This document shows, piece by piece, positions 26,310 to 33,309 of a DNA stretch of 64,000 bases. The stretch comes from Amphritea japonica ATCC BAA-1530. GTDB lineage: Bacteria; Pseudomonadota; Gammaproteobacteria; Pseudomonadales; Balneatricaceae. The stretch spans positions 2,984,693-3,048,692 of the forward strand of contig NZ_AP014545.1 in NCBI RefSeq assembly GCF_016592435.1, in the 5' to 3' direction. The position numbers and the translations under genes were made by a program. Under the pieces are notes generated by a model. That model was given only the letters and a program-made list of their open reading frames with translations, had not been told where the DNA came from and searched no databases. Position 1 is the stretch's first letter; the number at the start of each line of letters is the position of its first letter.

Positions 26310-27146
26310 ATGAGCCCCTCGGAAAGACGCAGATCATTAGGGCTAGGGGAGGATTATCCCTATGATGAGAAACTGTCCCGAAAAGCTTACGAGAAAGAGA
26401 AGCAGCAGCTACAGATCGAACTCTTGAAAATGCAGAACTGGATCAAAGCGACTGGCCAGAAAGTTGTTATCATTTTCGAAGGGAGAGATGCCGCAGGTAA
26501 AGGCGGTGCTATACAACGTTTTACCGAACACTTGAGCCCTCGGGGAGCTCGCATTGTCGCTCTGGATAAGCCCTCCGTTGTTGAGCAGGGACAATGGTAC
26601 TACCAGCGCTATATGGAACAGCTCCCCAATGCTGGTGAAATGGTTCTGTTTGACCGTTCCTGGTATAACCGGGGCGGCGTAGAGCAGGTAATGGAGTTCT
26701 GTACAGAAGAGGAATATAAACTCTTCCTGAAACATACCCCAATGCTGGAACAGATTCTGGTAGAAAGTGGCGTCAAACTTTTCAAATTCTGGTTCTCAGT
26801 AAATCAGCGCGAGCAGTTCCGCCGTTTTAAGAAACGCAGTAAAGATCCGTTGAAACACTGGAAGCTCAGCCCTATGGACCTGGCTTCAGTCGAAAAATGG
26901 AAGGAATACACCAAAGCTAAAGAAGCGATGTACCATTACACCCATACTGAGTTCGCCCCCTGGACCACAATCATGTCCGATGACAAAAAACGAGCCCGGT
27001 TGGAAACGATGAAGATAGTCCTCAACGCCTTACCTTATGAGGACAAAGACAAAAAACTCGACCTTAATCCCGACAGCTCAATCGTTGCCGATGCTATGGA
27101 CCGGCTTCCTCAGTTTGGGAAAAAGCACATCCCCAAGCTAGACTAA
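26310..27146 (+). CDS. ppk2: PPK2-family polyphosphate kinase
   Basis: PPK2 enzymes use polyphosphate to phosphorylate nucleotides (class I: NDP to NTP). The 278-residue frame has Walker A 'EGRDAAGKGGAIQRF', the lid region 'ALDKPSVVEQGQWYYQRY', and Walker B 'MVLFDRSWYNRGGVEQ'. The conserved 'FWFSVNQREQFRRFKKR' and 'PWTTIMSDDKKRARLE' follow. The start is odd. The best ribosome-binding site (AAAGGA) precedes an ATG at 26290, but that frame runs through an A8 tract and stops at 26311-26313, overlapping the ATG at 26310. One extra A would fuse the two into a natural N-terminus. I give the uninterrupted frame. It is monocistronic upstream of the B12 riboswitch. Confidence 0.9.
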   Translation: MSPSERRRSLGLGEDYPYDEKLSRKAYEKEKQQLQIELLKMQNWIKATGQKVVIIFEGRDAAGKGGAIQRFTEHLSPRGARIVALDKPSVVEQGQWYYQRYMEQLPNAGEMVLFDRSWYNRGGVEQVMEFCTEEEYKLFLKHTPMLEQILVESGVKLFKFWFSVNQREQFRRFKKRSKDPLKHWKLSPMDLASVEKWKEYTKAKEAMYHYTHTEFAPWTTIMSDDKKRARLETMKIVLNALPYEDKDKKLDLNPDSSIVADAMDRLPQFGKKHIPKLD

Positions 27147-27217
27147 GAATGACCCCTGCGGACATTTTCCCAGATGACCCGAATTCATTAAAGCCTGACA
27201 CATTTTCATTTGACCTC

Positions 27218-27244
27218 GGCGCTACTGCAACATAGAGTAGCGCC
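27218..27244 (+). terminator. Possible terminator between ppk2 and the cobalamin riboswitch
   Basis: GGCGCTACT (27218-27226) and AGTAGCGCC (27236-27244) form a 9-bp G+C-rich stem with a nine-base loop, followed by TCGTTCT. The T run is poor. It may end the ppk2 transcript or belong to the riboswitch leader. Confidence 0.5.
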
Positions 27245-27249
27245 TCGTT

Positions 27250-27447
27250 CTACTGGTGCCCAAAGCTGATTCCACAGCCAGGGTTAATCGGGAAGACTGG
27301 TGCACTTTTATAAGAGAGTAAATCCAGCGCTGCCCCCGCAACGGTAAGTAACTGCAAAACTGACACACGCCACTGTCATGGGAAGGCGTCAGTTGATGTA
27401 TCGATCAGCCAACTGCTGATCAGGTTACAAGCCCGGAGACCGGCCAG
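27250..27447 (+). promoter_or_regulatory. Cobalamin (AdoCbl) riboswitch upstream of btuB
   Basis: The conserved core elements of the cobalamin riboswitch appear in order: GGTGCC at 27255-27260, GGGAA near 27289, GCCCCCGCAACGGTA near 27334, and CCACTGTCATGGGAAGG near 27371. The B12 box GCCCGGAGACCGGCC follows at 27431-27445. It sits 52-250 bases upstream of the btuB ATG. The AAACAGGAAA ribosome-binding site lies beyond the B12 box without an obvious terminator, suggesting translational control when cobalamin is bound. Limits are approximate. Confidence 0.95.
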
Positions 27448-27498
27448 TAGTTAGTTCACTATTTAGGTGCACGGTGGGTGCGCTAAACAGGAAATACA

Positions 27499-29433
27499 AT
27501 GAAACATTCCCGTCTTTATCAGGCTGTGCTGCTAGGCACTTCACTGATTTCTGCTGCTGCCGTAGCACAAGAAAACACCTTAAGCACCGTCGTCGTATCC
27601 GCTACCCGCTCAGAACAGAGTGAAAATCTGGCGCCTGCTATGATCTCTGTTATTGATTCTCAACAGATCGCTCGTAGTAACGCAAACACTCTGGCAGACC
27701 TGCTTCGCAGCAGTGGAATGGTACAAGTACGTGACACATTGGGCGACGGTAGCCGAGTATCGGTTTCGATGCGCGGCTTTGGTCAGAACACCAGCAATAA
27801 CGTCCTGATTCTTGTCGACGGACGACGCTTAAACAACCCTACACTGGAAGCTCCCAGACTCAGTAGCGTTGCGGTTCACGACATCGCGCGAATAGAGATT
27901 ACTCATGGCAGTGCCGGAGCTCTCTATGGCGATCAGGCTGTTGGCGGTGTTATCAATATCATTACCAAGACATCGACAGAAACCCGCGGCAGCATCCAGA
28001 TCAGTAGCGGCAGTGATGATACTAATAGCCTACAGGCCAATATTAGCCACAGCTATGACAACGGTATCGGTATCCGCCTCAGTGGCAAACACGCTGTCAG
28101 TGACGGTTATCGTGATAATAATGATTCCGAATTTGATACCTACACCGGCGAACTAAGCTATCAGCACAACAGCGGAGAGCTGTTTATCGAAAAGCAGAAA
28201 ATCAATGATGATCTGCGCCTGCCAGGTGCTCTGAATGACACCGACTTAGCAGAAGATCGGCGCCAGAGTTCTAAGGATGATTTCAGCAACGGTACAACTG
28301 ACATCCTCATATTTGGTATTGATCAAGTTCTGACAGACAATCTCAGCCTGCTAGGTGAATATAGCAAAAGGGAATCTAATAACTACGGTTACCTTGGCGC
28401 TAACTTTAATAATGGTTCCACAGTCGAAAGCCTCACACCGCGACTCAGTGGTGAATGGGATCTGAATCAGGGCACGCTATATTTAACAGGTGGTTTTGAC
28501 CAGATCCAGAGTAACTATGAGAACTCATGGGGCAGTAAATATAGACAAGACCTTCGCGCTTTCTACTTACAGACCATTATCCCGCTAAACAGCAGCCTGG
28601 ATCTGACCTTAGGCGCACGTCACAGCCGGGTAGAAGATAAAAACTTAAGCAGCTTCACATCAAAAAGTCGGAACAACAAGGAAAGTGCAACAGTCAAAGA
28701 GATCGGACTATCCTGGCAGTTGAATCCGCAACAGCGCCTATTTGTAAGACGTGATGAAAGCTTCCGTTTTGCCAACCTGGACGAGCATGGCTTTACTTTA
28801 CCCTCTGTCGAATTCCTCAAACCGCAGGAAGGCACATCCTGGGAGATGGGGTGGCAGCGTCAGCTAGACGACTCCAGCATAACAACCAGCCTTTACCACC
28901 TGACATTAAAGAATGAAATCCTTTACGATGCGGAAATAGCTAATCCATTTGGTTTCGGGGGTAAAGGGGCAAATATTAACCTTGATGACTCTCGACGACA
29001 GGGAGTAATCATAGAATTTAGCCAGACGCTGACACCGGCCTTACTTGCAGGTGCGACCTACACCTATACCGATGCAGAGCTGACTTCAGGAAGCTTCAAA
29101 GGAAACGCAGTACCATTCGTGGCAGAACACACACTGAACCTGTTTACCGATTATCAGTTCAGCAGCCAATGGAGTCTGTTTGTCGATGGCCAGTACACCG
29201 GTTCTCGTTATCAGGATGACGATAATTTAAATGTACAACGTCAAATCCCGGAGCAGTTTATTCTGAACACTGCTGTTAATTATAAGCGCGATAACTGGTT
29301 TGCAAGCTTCAAGGTAAATAACCTGAGTAACGAGAAATACGACGGTTATGCTATCTATTCAGCCTTCTCTGGTGCCAATCACTACCCCGCCCCTGAGCGC
29401 AACCTGAAACTGACCCTGGGCTACCGCTTTTAA
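27499..29433 (+). CDS. btuB: TonB-dependent vitamin B12 receptor BtuB
   Basis: BtuB imports cobalamin across the outer membrane using TonB energy. The 644-residue protein has a signal peptide (about residues 1-23, ending AAAVAQ), a TonB box-like 'LSTVVVSATR', and a plug domain with 'ILVDGRRLNNPTLEAP' and 'ALYGDQAVGGVINIITK'. About 22 beta strands end in the outer-membrane signature 'LGYRF'. Control by a cobalamin riboswitch makes the substrate assignment strong. It is followed by a terminator at 29463-29491, so the adenosyltransferase gene downstream may need its own start or leak through. Confidence 0.95.
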   Translation: MKHSRLYQAVLLGTSLISAAAVAQENTLSTVVVSATRSEQSENLAPAMISVIDSQQIARSNANTLADLLRSSGMVQVRDTLGDGSRVSVSMRGFGQNTSNNVLILVDGRRLNNPTLEAPRLSSVAVHDIARIEITHGSAGALYGDQAVGGVINIITKTSTETRGSIQISSGSDDTNSLQANISHSYDNGIGIRLSGKHAVSDGYRDNNDSEFDTYTGELSYQHNSGELFIEKQKINDDLRLPGALNDTDLAEDRRQSSKDDFSNGTTDILIFGIDQVLTDNLSLLGEYSKRESNNYGYLGANFNNGSTVESLTPRLSGEWDLNQGTLYLTGGFDQIQSNYENSWGSKYRQDLRAFYLQTIIPLNSSLDLTLGARHSRVEDKNLSSFTSKSRNNKESATVKEIGLSWQLNPQQRLFVRRDESFRFANLDEHGFTLPSVEFLKPQEGTSWEMGWQRQLDDSSITTSLYHLTLKNEILYDAEIANPFGFGGKGANINLDDSRRQGVIIEFSQTLTPALLAGATYTYTDAELTSGSFKGNAVPFVAEHTLNLFTDYQFSSQWSLFVDGQYTGSRYQDDDNLNVQRQIPEQFILNTAVNYKRDNWFASFKVNNLSNEKYDGYAIYSAFSGANHYPAPERNLKLTLGYRF

Positions 29434-29462
29434 GCGATCCAGAGTCTAATTATTTTAGTGAT

Positions 29463-29491
29463 AAAAGGGGAGCGAAATACGCTCCCCTTTT
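29463..29491 (+). terminator. Intrinsic terminator of btuB
   Basis: A 12-bp stem AAAAGGGGAGCG / CGCTCCCCTTTT with an AAATA loop and T6 run begins 30 bases after btuB. Confidence 0.93.
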
Positions 29492-29558
29492 TTATACTGA
29501 TAAAACGGTTTGCTGAATATACTAACGTTTCACAACCTATTCTCTGGAGGAGATCAAT

Positions 29559-30119
29559 ATGGCCAATCGCCTCACCAAGATCTACACCCGTACCGGTGAC
29601 AAAGGGACTACTTCGCTAGCCAACGGCAGTAAAGTCAATAAAGACCACCCTCGCATAGAAACTCTGGGAGACGCCGACGAGCTAAACTGTCTGCTCGGCG
29701 TATTGATTGCTGAGCTAACCGCTCAGGAACCGTTAAGGAAGCTGTTGATACAGTGTCAGAATGACCTGTTTGATCTGGGGGGTGAATTGGCAGTAGCTGA
29801 TCCCGATTACCAAGTCATTACCGCAGCAGTCATTACTGAGATGGAACAACAGATCGACCGCTTAAATAGCCATTTACCGCCCCTGAAAGAGTTTATTCTT
29901 CCGGGCGGCAATCGTGTAGCCGCACTTTGCCACCAGGCACGTAGCGTATGCCGGCGGGCTGAACGTCGAATTGTTGAACTTGCACGACAAGAAACGGTCA
30001 ATCAGGAAGCTGCTACTTATCTTAACAGGCTATCCGACCTGCTGTTTGTCGCAGCACGGATACTGGCCCGTCAGGATGATGGCGAGGAAGTATTATGGAG
30101 CCCCCGTAAGCCAACCTGA
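29559..30119 (+). CDS. PduO-type cob(I)alamin adenosyltransferase
   Basis: This enzyme transfers adenosyl from ATP to reduced cobalamin to give coenzyme B12. The 186-residue protein has the PduO-family ATP-binding N-terminus 'LTKIYTRTGDKGTTSL', then 'HPRIETLGDADELN', 'EFILPGGNRVAALCHQARSVCRRAER' and 'YLNRLSDLLFVAARI', all diagnostic. A good GGAGGAG site precedes the ATG. It follows btuB but lies beyond that gene's terminator, 67 bases away. With BtuB and BtuF it suggests salvage of scavenged corrinoids rather than de novo synthesis; no cob biosynthetic genes are in the window. Confidence 0.95.
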   Translation: MANRLTKIYTRTGDKGTTSLANGSKVNKDHPRIETLGDADELNCLLGVLIAELTAQEPLRKLLIQCQNDLFDLGGELAVADPDYQVITAAVITEMEQQIDRLNSHLPPLKEFILPGGNRVAALCHQARSVCRRAERRIVELARQETVNQEAATYLNRLSDLLFVAARILARQDDGEEVLWSPRKPT

Positions 30120-30199
30120 TTCCGTATTAATAAATATTACCCATAAAAGGCAAAACACCGGTTACCGTTGCGAGTGTTTAACTTAAAAGAGAGATTAAT

Positions 30200-30472
30200 A
30201 TGTTGCGTTTCATCACCCCACTGACCATCACTCTGACACTAACTCTGTTAGCGCCTCTGGCCCAGGCTGATTGTGCCGATGAACAAAACTGGTGTGAGAC
30301 TAAGTGCGAAGTGAAACATATTACAGACAACGCTGCAGCTACCGGCTGTAAATCCAAATGCGTTGCAGCCCGCGCTGCCTGCAGTACCCAGTCTGGCGCA
30401 GAGACCGCTTGGGACGCAACTAAAGATGCCGCCCAAAAAACTAAATCATTTTTTAAAGGGCTGACCGAATAA
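30200..30472 (+). CDS. Small exported six-cysteine protein
   Basis: This is a 90-residue protein of unknown function. A clear signal peptide (about residues 1-23, 'ITLTLTLLAPLAQA') is followed by a mature chain of about 67 residues. The mature chain has six cysteines spaced CX5CX3CX14CX3CX6C, apt for three disulfides in the periplasm, and a Lys/Ala-rich C-terminal helix. The AAGAGAG site precedes the ATG by about nine bases. It lies 80 bases after the adenosyltransferase gene on the same strand and could share its transcript. No metal- or haem-binding motif (such as CxxCH) is visible. A link to corrinoid handling is only positional. Confidence 0.78.
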   Translation: MLRFITPLTITLTLTLLAPLAQADCADEQNWCETKCEVKHITDNAAATGCKSKCVAARAACSTQSGAETAWDATKDAAQKTKSFFKGLTE

Positions 30473-30520
30473 GCTTTACTCGCTGTTTCTATTCCAACTG
30501 TCAGTTAAGTATCCGTCAGG

Positions 30521-31408
30521 CTATTGAGTAACAACCTCTCTGGCCTGCTGCATCAAAGTACACATTTGCTCGGCACCATCCAGAATACGCATCGTCGGGC
30601 GATAAAGCAGATCTTCGTTGAGCCGATAGAATTGCGCATACCGACTGGCCGACAGCGTTGGCCAGCGCTGCCATTGTCGCTCCCAGCCTTCAGGCACATT
30701 TTCACCAGTCAGAATTATTTGTGGATCGGTTAACAACACAGACTCAACCCCTAATCTGGGAATCACTTCCTTATGTTCCGAAAACACATTCGTCCCGCCA
30801 CACAGGCCGATCACCCGATCAACCAACTGGGTATGGTTTATCGTCATTAATGGCTGATTCCAAAGTTGATAAAACACCCGTAATTTTTCGCTCCGGTTAA
30901 AGCGTTGCTGTAACGCCTGCAATCGCTCTTCAAATAAGATGGCCTGTTGTTCCGCCCCCGGGAGCTGAAACAATTCACCCAGCGCACGCAAATTAAAAGG
31001 GATATCACTGAATTCATGTGGATCCGAATAATAAACCGGAATACCCATCTGCTCTAATCGCTGCAGCGGTAGCTGAGGGTTCCCCCCTGGCCAGGCGATA
31101 ATCAGATCTGGCTGTAACTTAATAATGGCTTCTAAATTAAAGCTCTGAGAGCCCCCCACAACAGGAAGCTCTGTCGCAGCTACCGGATAATCACTATGGC
31201 TTGCCACACCCACCAAATAAGGACCGGCACCAATAGCAAACAAGTTTTCAGTAATATGGGGCGCCAAAGCAATAACCCGACGGGCAGGTTGAGCAATATC
31301 AATCACCCGACCCTGGTTATCTGACACACTAATGCCTGCCTCAACCACTGAAGCAGCGATCAGCAAGGTACATACAAACAACTTAAAACAGAGTAACGTC
31401 AACCGCAT
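30521..31408 (-). CDS. btuF: Periplasmic cobalamin-binding protein BtuF
   Basis: BtuF delivers cobalamin to the BtuCD ABC importer. The 295-residue protein has a signal peptide (about residues 1-24) and the type III substrate-binding fold: 'RRVIALAPHITENLFAIGAGPYLVGV', 'LPVVGGSQSFNLEAIIKLQPDLII', 'GLCGGTNVF' and 'LGVESVLLTDPQIIL'. These match the cobalamin rather than the ferric-siderophore subgroup. It is convergent with the B12 genes at 27499-30472. BtuC and BtuD are not adjacent; the transporter must be encoded elsewhere or the protein works with another ABC system. Confidence 0.92.
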   Translation of the reverse strand: MRLTLLCFKLFVCTLLIAASVVEAGISVSDNQGRVIDIAQPARRVIALAPHITENLFAIGAGPYLVGVASHSDYPVAATELPVVGGSQSFNLEAIIKLQPDLIIAWPGGNPQLPLQRLEQMGIPVYYSDPHEFSDIPFNLRALGELFQLPGAEQQAILFEERLQALQQRFNRSEKLRVFYQLWNQPLMTINHTQLVDRVIGLCGGTNVFSEHKEVIPRLGVESVLLTDPQIILTGENVPEGWERQWQRWPTLSASRYAQFYRLNEDLLYRPTMRILDGAEQMCTLMQQAREVVTQ

Positions 31409-31525
31409 AACGAACAGCCGAACCTATGTGATAGAGTTAGGAAAGCAACAATTTTACTCTATTCAACAGGATAAAAGCGCACGGCTGTAGTTTTTATCAT
31501 TGATTTTCTAAGGCATAGACACCCA

Positions 31526-32713
31526 ATGCAGATTCAAGAACCCAACCAAAGCAGAGGCTTTGCCCTCTTTAATCTGGGCTTTAGACCCTTTTTCCTTTTC
31601 GCCGCCCTGTCCAGTTTACTATTGATGGTCCACTGGCTGATGTTGCTGGGGAAAGGTCATTTAACTTATAGCTATTATCAACTTAGTCAGTTTTGGCATG
31701 GTCATGAAATGCTTTTTGGCTATGCTGTCGCAGTCATCGTTGGCTTTCTGCTGACCGCAGTACGCAATTGGACCTCCATCCAAACACCTTACGGTAAAAC
31801 CCTCGCCGGGCTTTTCCTGCTCTGGTTGAGTGCACGCCTGTTACCGGTTATCAGCGAGTTCTTTGTACCCATACCTCCTGTGGTGATTGCCGCTATCGAT
31901 CTGATCTTTCTGCCATTAGTCGTCCTGTCTATCAGCATACCGATTATCCGCTCAGGTAATTACCGCAACCTGATCTTCACTGTAATTCTGATCGCCATGA
32001 CACTGGCAAACCTGTTAACCCACCTGCAACTATTAGGGCTAACTGAATCAACTCTGGCAAAAGGGATGCAGTTAGAACTAGGACTGATTGTTGTCGTCAT
32101 GTGCGTCATGGGAGGTCGTGTAATCCCATTTTTCACCGAACGCGCGCTGGCATTTGATGCAAAGCGATTCAACTGGATTGAAAAATCGATCATCCCACTG
32201 GCGGCGGGCTGGCTGATAGCAGATCTGTTTCAATTACATATCGCCACCAGCCTGCTTGCAGCTACAAACGCTCTTGTACACTTTATTCGACTAGCGGGCT
32301 GGTTTAAACCTCGCATGTTCCGTAACCCCCTTATCTGGATCTTGCATGCCGCCTACCTGTTTATTCCACTGGGCTTTTTGCTTGACGCTTTAAGCGGGCT
32401 ATCACTGCTATCGCCCTATCTTGCTATCCACGCTTTTGCCGCTGGCGCGATTGGGTCTATGACTATCGGCATGATGGCCAGAGTTTCTCTGGGTCACACA
32501 GCCAGACCACTCAAGCTGGCAAAAGTAACCGTTGCCGCCTTTATCGTGATGGTCACCGCAGGGGTGATCCGGGTAGCCCTGCCACTGATACCCGAACTCA
32601 GTTCGATCGCTATTCATATATCCGGCGCTCTCTGGGCTGTATCCTGGCTACTGTTTCTGATTCCTTATACCTCGATTCTGTTAAAACCCAGAATGGATGG
32701 ACAGTTTGGATAA
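31526..32713 (+). CDS. nnrS: NnrS-family haem/copper membrane protein
   Basis: NnrS proteins are polytopic inner-membrane proteins that bind haem and copper and protect against nitric-oxide stress. The 395-residue protein has about 12 hydrophobic helices. Its family hallmarks are 'FALFNLGFRPFFLFAALSSLL', 'FWHGHEMLFGYAVAVIVGFLLTAV' (conserved His-Gly-His) and 'MGGRVIPFFTERAL'. 'AIGSMTIGMMARVSLGHTARPL' follows. It is monocistronic with no nitric-oxide reductase or NsrR/NNR gene beside it, and I see no clear FNR-type site in the 117-base upstream gap. Confidence 0.93.
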   Translation: MQIQEPNQSRGFALFNLGFRPFFLFAALSSLLLMVHWLMLLGKGHLTYSYYQLSQFWHGHEMLFGYAVAVIVGFLLTAVRNWTSIQTPYGKTLAGLFLLWLSARLLPVISEFFVPIPPVVIAAIDLIFLPLVVLSISIPIIRSGNYRNLIFTVILIAMTLANLLTHLQLLGLTESTLAKGMQLELGLIVVVMCVMGGRVIPFFTERALAFDAKRFNWIEKSIIPLAAGWLIADLFQLHIATSLLAATNALVHFIRLAGWFKPRMFRNPLIWILHAAYLFIPLGFLLDALSGLSLLSPYLAIHAFAAGAIGSMTIGMMARVSLGHTARPLKLAKVTVAAFIVMVTAGVIRVALPLIPELSSIAIHISGALWAVSWLLFLIPYTSILLKPRMDGQFG

Positions 32714-32772
32714 TCTAAGTCATCCCGACCCGGCTATGCCGCTGGCCAGACATCACTGATGACATTCTCACT

Positions 32773-32838
32773 ATGAAAAAAAACGCTACCAAAAAGCCTG
32801 CTAAAGACTCTTTCTCAACCTTATTCAGGTTCGATTGA
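32773..32838 (+). CDS. Possible 21-codon leader ORF before the TfoX-C gene
   Basis: An ATG at 32773 followed by an A8 tract opens a 21-residue Lys-rich frame (MKKNATKKPAKDSFSTLFRF...) whose TGA at 32836-32838 shares one base with the ATG of the next gene. The overlap suggests translational coupling, but the upstream sequence has no convincing ribosome-binding site, so it could be chance. Confidence 0.3.
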   Translation: MKKNATKKPAKDSFSTLFRFD

Positions 32839-33143
32839 TGCAACGCTTAAGAGATATGCCGGGATTAGGGCCTAAGTCTGAGGACTCGCTGATACAGGTA
32901 AGAATTAATACACCCGAAGAGTTACGGGATATCGGAGCAGTCCGCGCATTTTTCAGGCTTAGTAAAGAGTCTGACACCAAGCCCAGCCTTAACCTTCTTT
33001 ATGCCATGGTCGGCGCCCTTGAAGGTGAAAGCTGGCTAAAAATTGCTAAACATGAAAAAAGTCGCCTACTATCCGAATTAGAAGGCTACCGGGAATTGGA
33101 AGAACTGTTTCAAGCAGAAGGAATAAAACTTCCCCCGCCATAG
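32838..33143 (+). CDS. TfoX C-terminal-domain protein
   Basis: This 101-residue protein consists essentially of one TfoX_C domain. A helix-hairpin-helix-like start 'RLRDMPGLGPKSEDSLIQVRINTPEELRDIGAV' is followed by 'SLNLLYAMVGALEGESWLKI'. Full TfoX/Sxy proteins, which activate competence genes with CRP, have an extra N-terminal domain that is absent here. Stand-alone C-domain proteins have no established role. The ATG at 32838 has AGG eight bases upstream. A TTG one codon earlier is an alternative. It is followed by a T-rich hairpin terminator. Confidence 0.82.
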   Translation: MQRLRDMPGLGPKSEDSLIQVRINTPEELRDIGAVRAFFRLSKESDTKPSLNLLYAMVGALEGESWLKIAKHEKSRLLSELEGYRELEELFQAEGIKLPPP

Positions 33144-33160
33144 GCCGGACAGCTAAAACA

Positions 33161-33189
33161 AAAAAAGAGACTATATAGGTCTCTTTTTT
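33161..33189 (+). terminator. Intrinsic terminator of the TfoX-C gene
   Basis: AAAAAAGAGA (33161-33170) pairs with TCTCTTTTTT (33180-33189), the inner CTATATAG being itself self-complementary. A T-rich tail follows. It begins 18 bases after the stop codon. Confidence 0.8.
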
Positions 33190-33197
33190 TGTTTTTC

Positions 33198-33275
33198 CTA
33201 GCAAGTCGCGGAGCGACGTCTAACCACTAGCAAGCGGCGTAGCCGCATCTAGCTAGCCTGCGAAGCGGGCGGTCT
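33198..33275. repeat. Tandem array of three GNA-triloop mini-hairpins
   Basis: Three consecutive units each begin with CTAGC and end near TCT. Each holds a short G+C stem closed by a GNA triloop: GTCGC-GGA-GCGAC (33205-33217), GCGGC-GTA-GCCGC (33234-33246) and GCCTGC-GAA-GCGGGC (33256-33270, one G-T wobble). The third contains GCGAAGC, a sequence known to form an exceptionally stable DNA mini-hairpin. No coding frame covers them. They fill the convergent gap between two genes and adjoin the larger hairpin at 33277-33309. Confidence 0.75.
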
Positions 33276-33276
33276 G

Positions 33277-33309
33277 ACAAATAATTACCGCTGCGCGGTA
33301 ATTATTTGT
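33277..33309 (-). terminator. 15-bp hairpin overlapping the acuI stop codon
   Basis: ACAAATAATTACCGC (33277-33291) and GCGGTAATTATTTGT (33295-33309) are perfectly complementary around a TGC triloop. The right arm contains the last codons and TAA of the acuI-like gene on the minus strand. No T run follows on that strand, so it is a 3'-end structure that could protect or terminate the mRNA. Confidence 0.6.

Noticed and set aside
32773-33143. Frameshift joining the short A8 leader frame to the TfoX-C gene
   Set aside because: With one extra A the leader frame hits TAA at 32802-32804, and with one fewer A it does not enter the TfoX frame, so a single indel in the tract does not join them.
33198-33309. 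The repeated hairpins as a CRISPR array
   Set aside because: Units are only about 26 bases apart, imperfect, lack spacers of constant length, and no cas genes are present.
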